64,000 nt of DNA from CAYZQH01 sp050300015 (GTDB taxonomy: Bacteria > Pseudomonadota > Gammaproteobacteria > Pseudomonadales > Cellvibrionaceae). Below are positions 62,494-64,000 of the stretch, piece by piece. The translations under genes and the position numbers were made by a program. The stretch covers positions 3,758-67,757 of the forward strand of contig JBNKWZ010000006.1 in assembly GCA_050300015.1 (NCBI GenBank). Direction: 5' to 3'. Below the pieces are notes generated by a model. That model had not been told where the DNA came from and searched no databases. It saw only the letters and a program-made list of their open reading frames with translations. Positions within the stretch are counted from its first letter, which is position 1. Each line of letters opens with the position of its first letter.

Positions 62494-62994
62494 TTTGCAC
62501 AAAAGGGCGGAGCAGCTGGTGGTAGTGGTTCAGGCTTTTGGTCAGGAGTGAAAAATGTAGCTGGAAAAATCTGGAATTTGCCTAACACTATTGTTGGTTT
62601 GGCTGTCGGCGGAACAGGGTATGCTTTGGGAAATATAGGTTATGCTCTTGGGTTAAAGGATGCTAGACCTACGTGGAGTATCGGAAACAACGCAATTCAA
62701 TTTCATAACAATCCATTTACCAGTACGGCTATGACTCTAGGAAATACGATGCTTTATAATTCAGCTCCGCAATTCCAATCGGGAAGTCGAAGGGGGAACC
62801 ATACGTTAGGGTATGAAGAAATGCAGCATACATATCAAGGTGAAGCTTTAGGTATTTTCTATCTTCCCGCGCACGTTGTTTTAGGTACAGTAGCAATGGT
62901 TAGGCATGGAGATTTCTCTAGTTTTAATGCGATGATTCATGGCTGGCAAAAAACAAATGAGACACCCATGATTAAAGAGGCCCATTTGGCCTAG
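62494..62994 (+). pseudogene. Orphan RHS C-terminal tip
   Basis: The frame is open from 62494, just after a stop. It reads KGGAAGGSGSGFWSGVKNV then GKIWNLPNTIVGLAVGG, a style seen at the C-terminal tips of RHS proteins. The end (NHTLGYEEMQHTYQGEALGI then FYLPAHVVLG) is a form of the RHS tip motif with H/E-E-x-x-H, here EEMQH with Tyr where the first His is expected. The only start is GTG 62548, with a poor ribosome-binding site. It is best seen as a displaced toxin tip awaiting recombination with the main gene. The core RHS repeats are absent. Confidence 0.7.
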
Positions 62995-63157
62995 ATCAAG
63001 CTAATTTTGTTAGCCATTCATGAGCAATAGAAAAAAGCAGGAAGAAGCCTACATTAAATCAAGAATGACGCATTAATCGCCATTATCATTGAATTAAGAC
63101 GAAGGAAGTTGAAGCTCTTTCGAAGATTTTAGTGAATGGATATGAAAGTAGGGTGGT

Positions 63158-64000
63158 TTATCTAAAAACTGCCCGGCAATTCGATAGGCCAGGCGTTCTC
63201 GTATACCCTAAGGCGCGTGCCGCGCGCCTGAGCTCATAAATGCCACCTACTAAGCTCTTGAATTTGGACTCAAATCTCGTGGCCATTATGAGCCAGTATT
63301 CTGGTTCGATATCGAGCCGGTCTAAAATCGAAGGCAAATTGTCGTCAATAGAGCCGCGTTTATCTTGTCGAACAATGCGGCCGGTCCAATCCACTAACTC
63401 TATATAGTCCTTTAGGTGAAAGGGTAGACCTTGCGGCATTGGTTCTCTTGGGTTGCCAACAAATTGGGCAAGTGGTTTGGGTTGATCTAAGTATTTTTTT
63501 GCAGCGTTGATTCGTTTCTTTATGGATGTATGATCAGAAGCTTCCACTGTTGGCGCCATCTTGGCCCTGACAGGGTTAAGGTCTACATAGGCCATGCATC
63601 CAACTAACGCCTTCTCGTCTAGCAGTGCCTGAGATTTAAATCTAGCTTCAAAAAATTTACCTGTACATTTGTCCTCCGCGTTGGCCATACGCGCGATGGG
63701 TTCGTTCAATGCCCTCATGAACCAACTGATTGAGCACAGATTGATACGCCACTGATTAAGCTTGACTTGAACCGCCAAGCGCTCGGCCTTAGACAAGGGC
63801 TCTTTACGAGCGAACTTCTGGGTAAGAGGTGTGCCTTTGAACAATTGATGCCACCTATCGCACACCTCTTCGTGGCTAAGCGATAAGGCTTCGGGTTTGT
63901 TGATATGAAGAACCACGTGGTGGTGGTTACTCATCACAGCGTAGGCGCATACGTCGATTGCAAAGACGCGCCCCAGAAGAAGAATGCGGTCTTCCACCCA
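63158..64000 (-). CDS. REP-associated Y1 transposase (RAYT), partial
   Basis: The frame continues past the right end of the window, so the N-terminus is missing (the last codons read WVEDR, a family segment). The HUH motif is YAVMSNHHHVVLHINKP and the later YVDLNPVRAKM is the family hallmark with the region of the catalytic Tyr. The C-terminal part matches the IS200-like RAYT group. RAYTs act on short palindromic repeats (REP) rather than moving as normal insertion sequences. It points toward the orphan RHS tip on the opposite strand. I did not find an obvious REP pair in the 160-base gap. Confidence 0.9.
   Translation of the reverse strand, partial: WVEDRILLLGRVFAIDVCAYAVMSNHHHVVLHINKPEALSLSHEEVCDRWHQLFKGTPLTQKFARKEPLSKAERLAVQVKLNQWRINLCSISWFMRALNEPIARMANAEDKCTGKFFEARFKSQALLDEKALVGCMAYVDLNPVRAKMAPTVEASDHTSIKKRINAAKKYLDQPKPLAQFVGNPREPMPQGLPFHLKDYIELVDWTGRIVRQDKRGSIDDNLPSILDRLDIEPEYWLIMATRFESKFKSLVGGIYELRRAARALGYTRTPGLSNCRAVFR

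Overview
The window is chromosomal DNA of a gammaproteobacterium. The evidence is the S10-spc-alpha ribosomal operon order, leuS-lptE-holA, class Ia nrdAB, YfbR and the style of the type IV pilus minor pilins. A marine Cellvibrionales-like bacterium is my best guess from overall flavour, but nothing in the sequence proves it.

Layout. (1) 1-13255: most of the S10, spc and alpha operons, from the 3' part of rplC to rplQ, with secY, rpmJ and rpoA, ending at a strong terminator. (2) 13325-14655: queE-queC, for the 7-deazaguanine (queuosine precursor) pathway. (3) 15136-24535: a plus-strand type IV pilus cluster, fimT-pilV-pilW-pilX-pilY1-pilE, then a second fimT-like gene. (4) 24765-25281: a tRNA-Lys(UUU) array with two intact copies and, between them, a third that is broken in its T loop by a 75-bp multi-hairpin element. 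(5) 25385-27139: nadA and a convergent pair of small unknown genes. (6) 27281-32110: a patchwork of small non-coding mobile elements, then nrdA-nrdB on the minus strand. (7) 32960-36943: leuS-lptE-holA on the minus strand. (8) 37078-44664: single genes (unknown protein, periplasmic binding-like protein, glutathionyl-hydroquinone reductase, YfbR, lipoprotein, SEL1/TonB protein) separated by MITE-like repeats. (9) 44751-52055: a second pilV-pilW-pilX-pilY1 operon on the minus strand, without its own pilE or fimT. (10) 53863-62994: a 2722-residue SpvB/TcdB/RHS protein with an HExxH tip, a probable exported immunity protein, and an orphan RHS tip. (11) 63158-64000: a REP-associated Y1 transposase, cut by the window end.

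How the parts fit. The two minor-pilin/PilY1 operons probably supply alternative tip complexes for one pilus, because only the first has a major-pilin-like gene. The RHS locus looks like a polymorphic toxin module with a spare tip. The most novel material is non-coding: at least two short interspersed element families, called A and B here, inserted into each other, plus a 162-bp inverted-repeat element and the multi-hairpin element in the tRNA copy. They lie in the gaps around nrdAB, holA, leuS, yfbR and the second pil operon. Family A makes a TAA target duplication at two sites, which supports true transposition.
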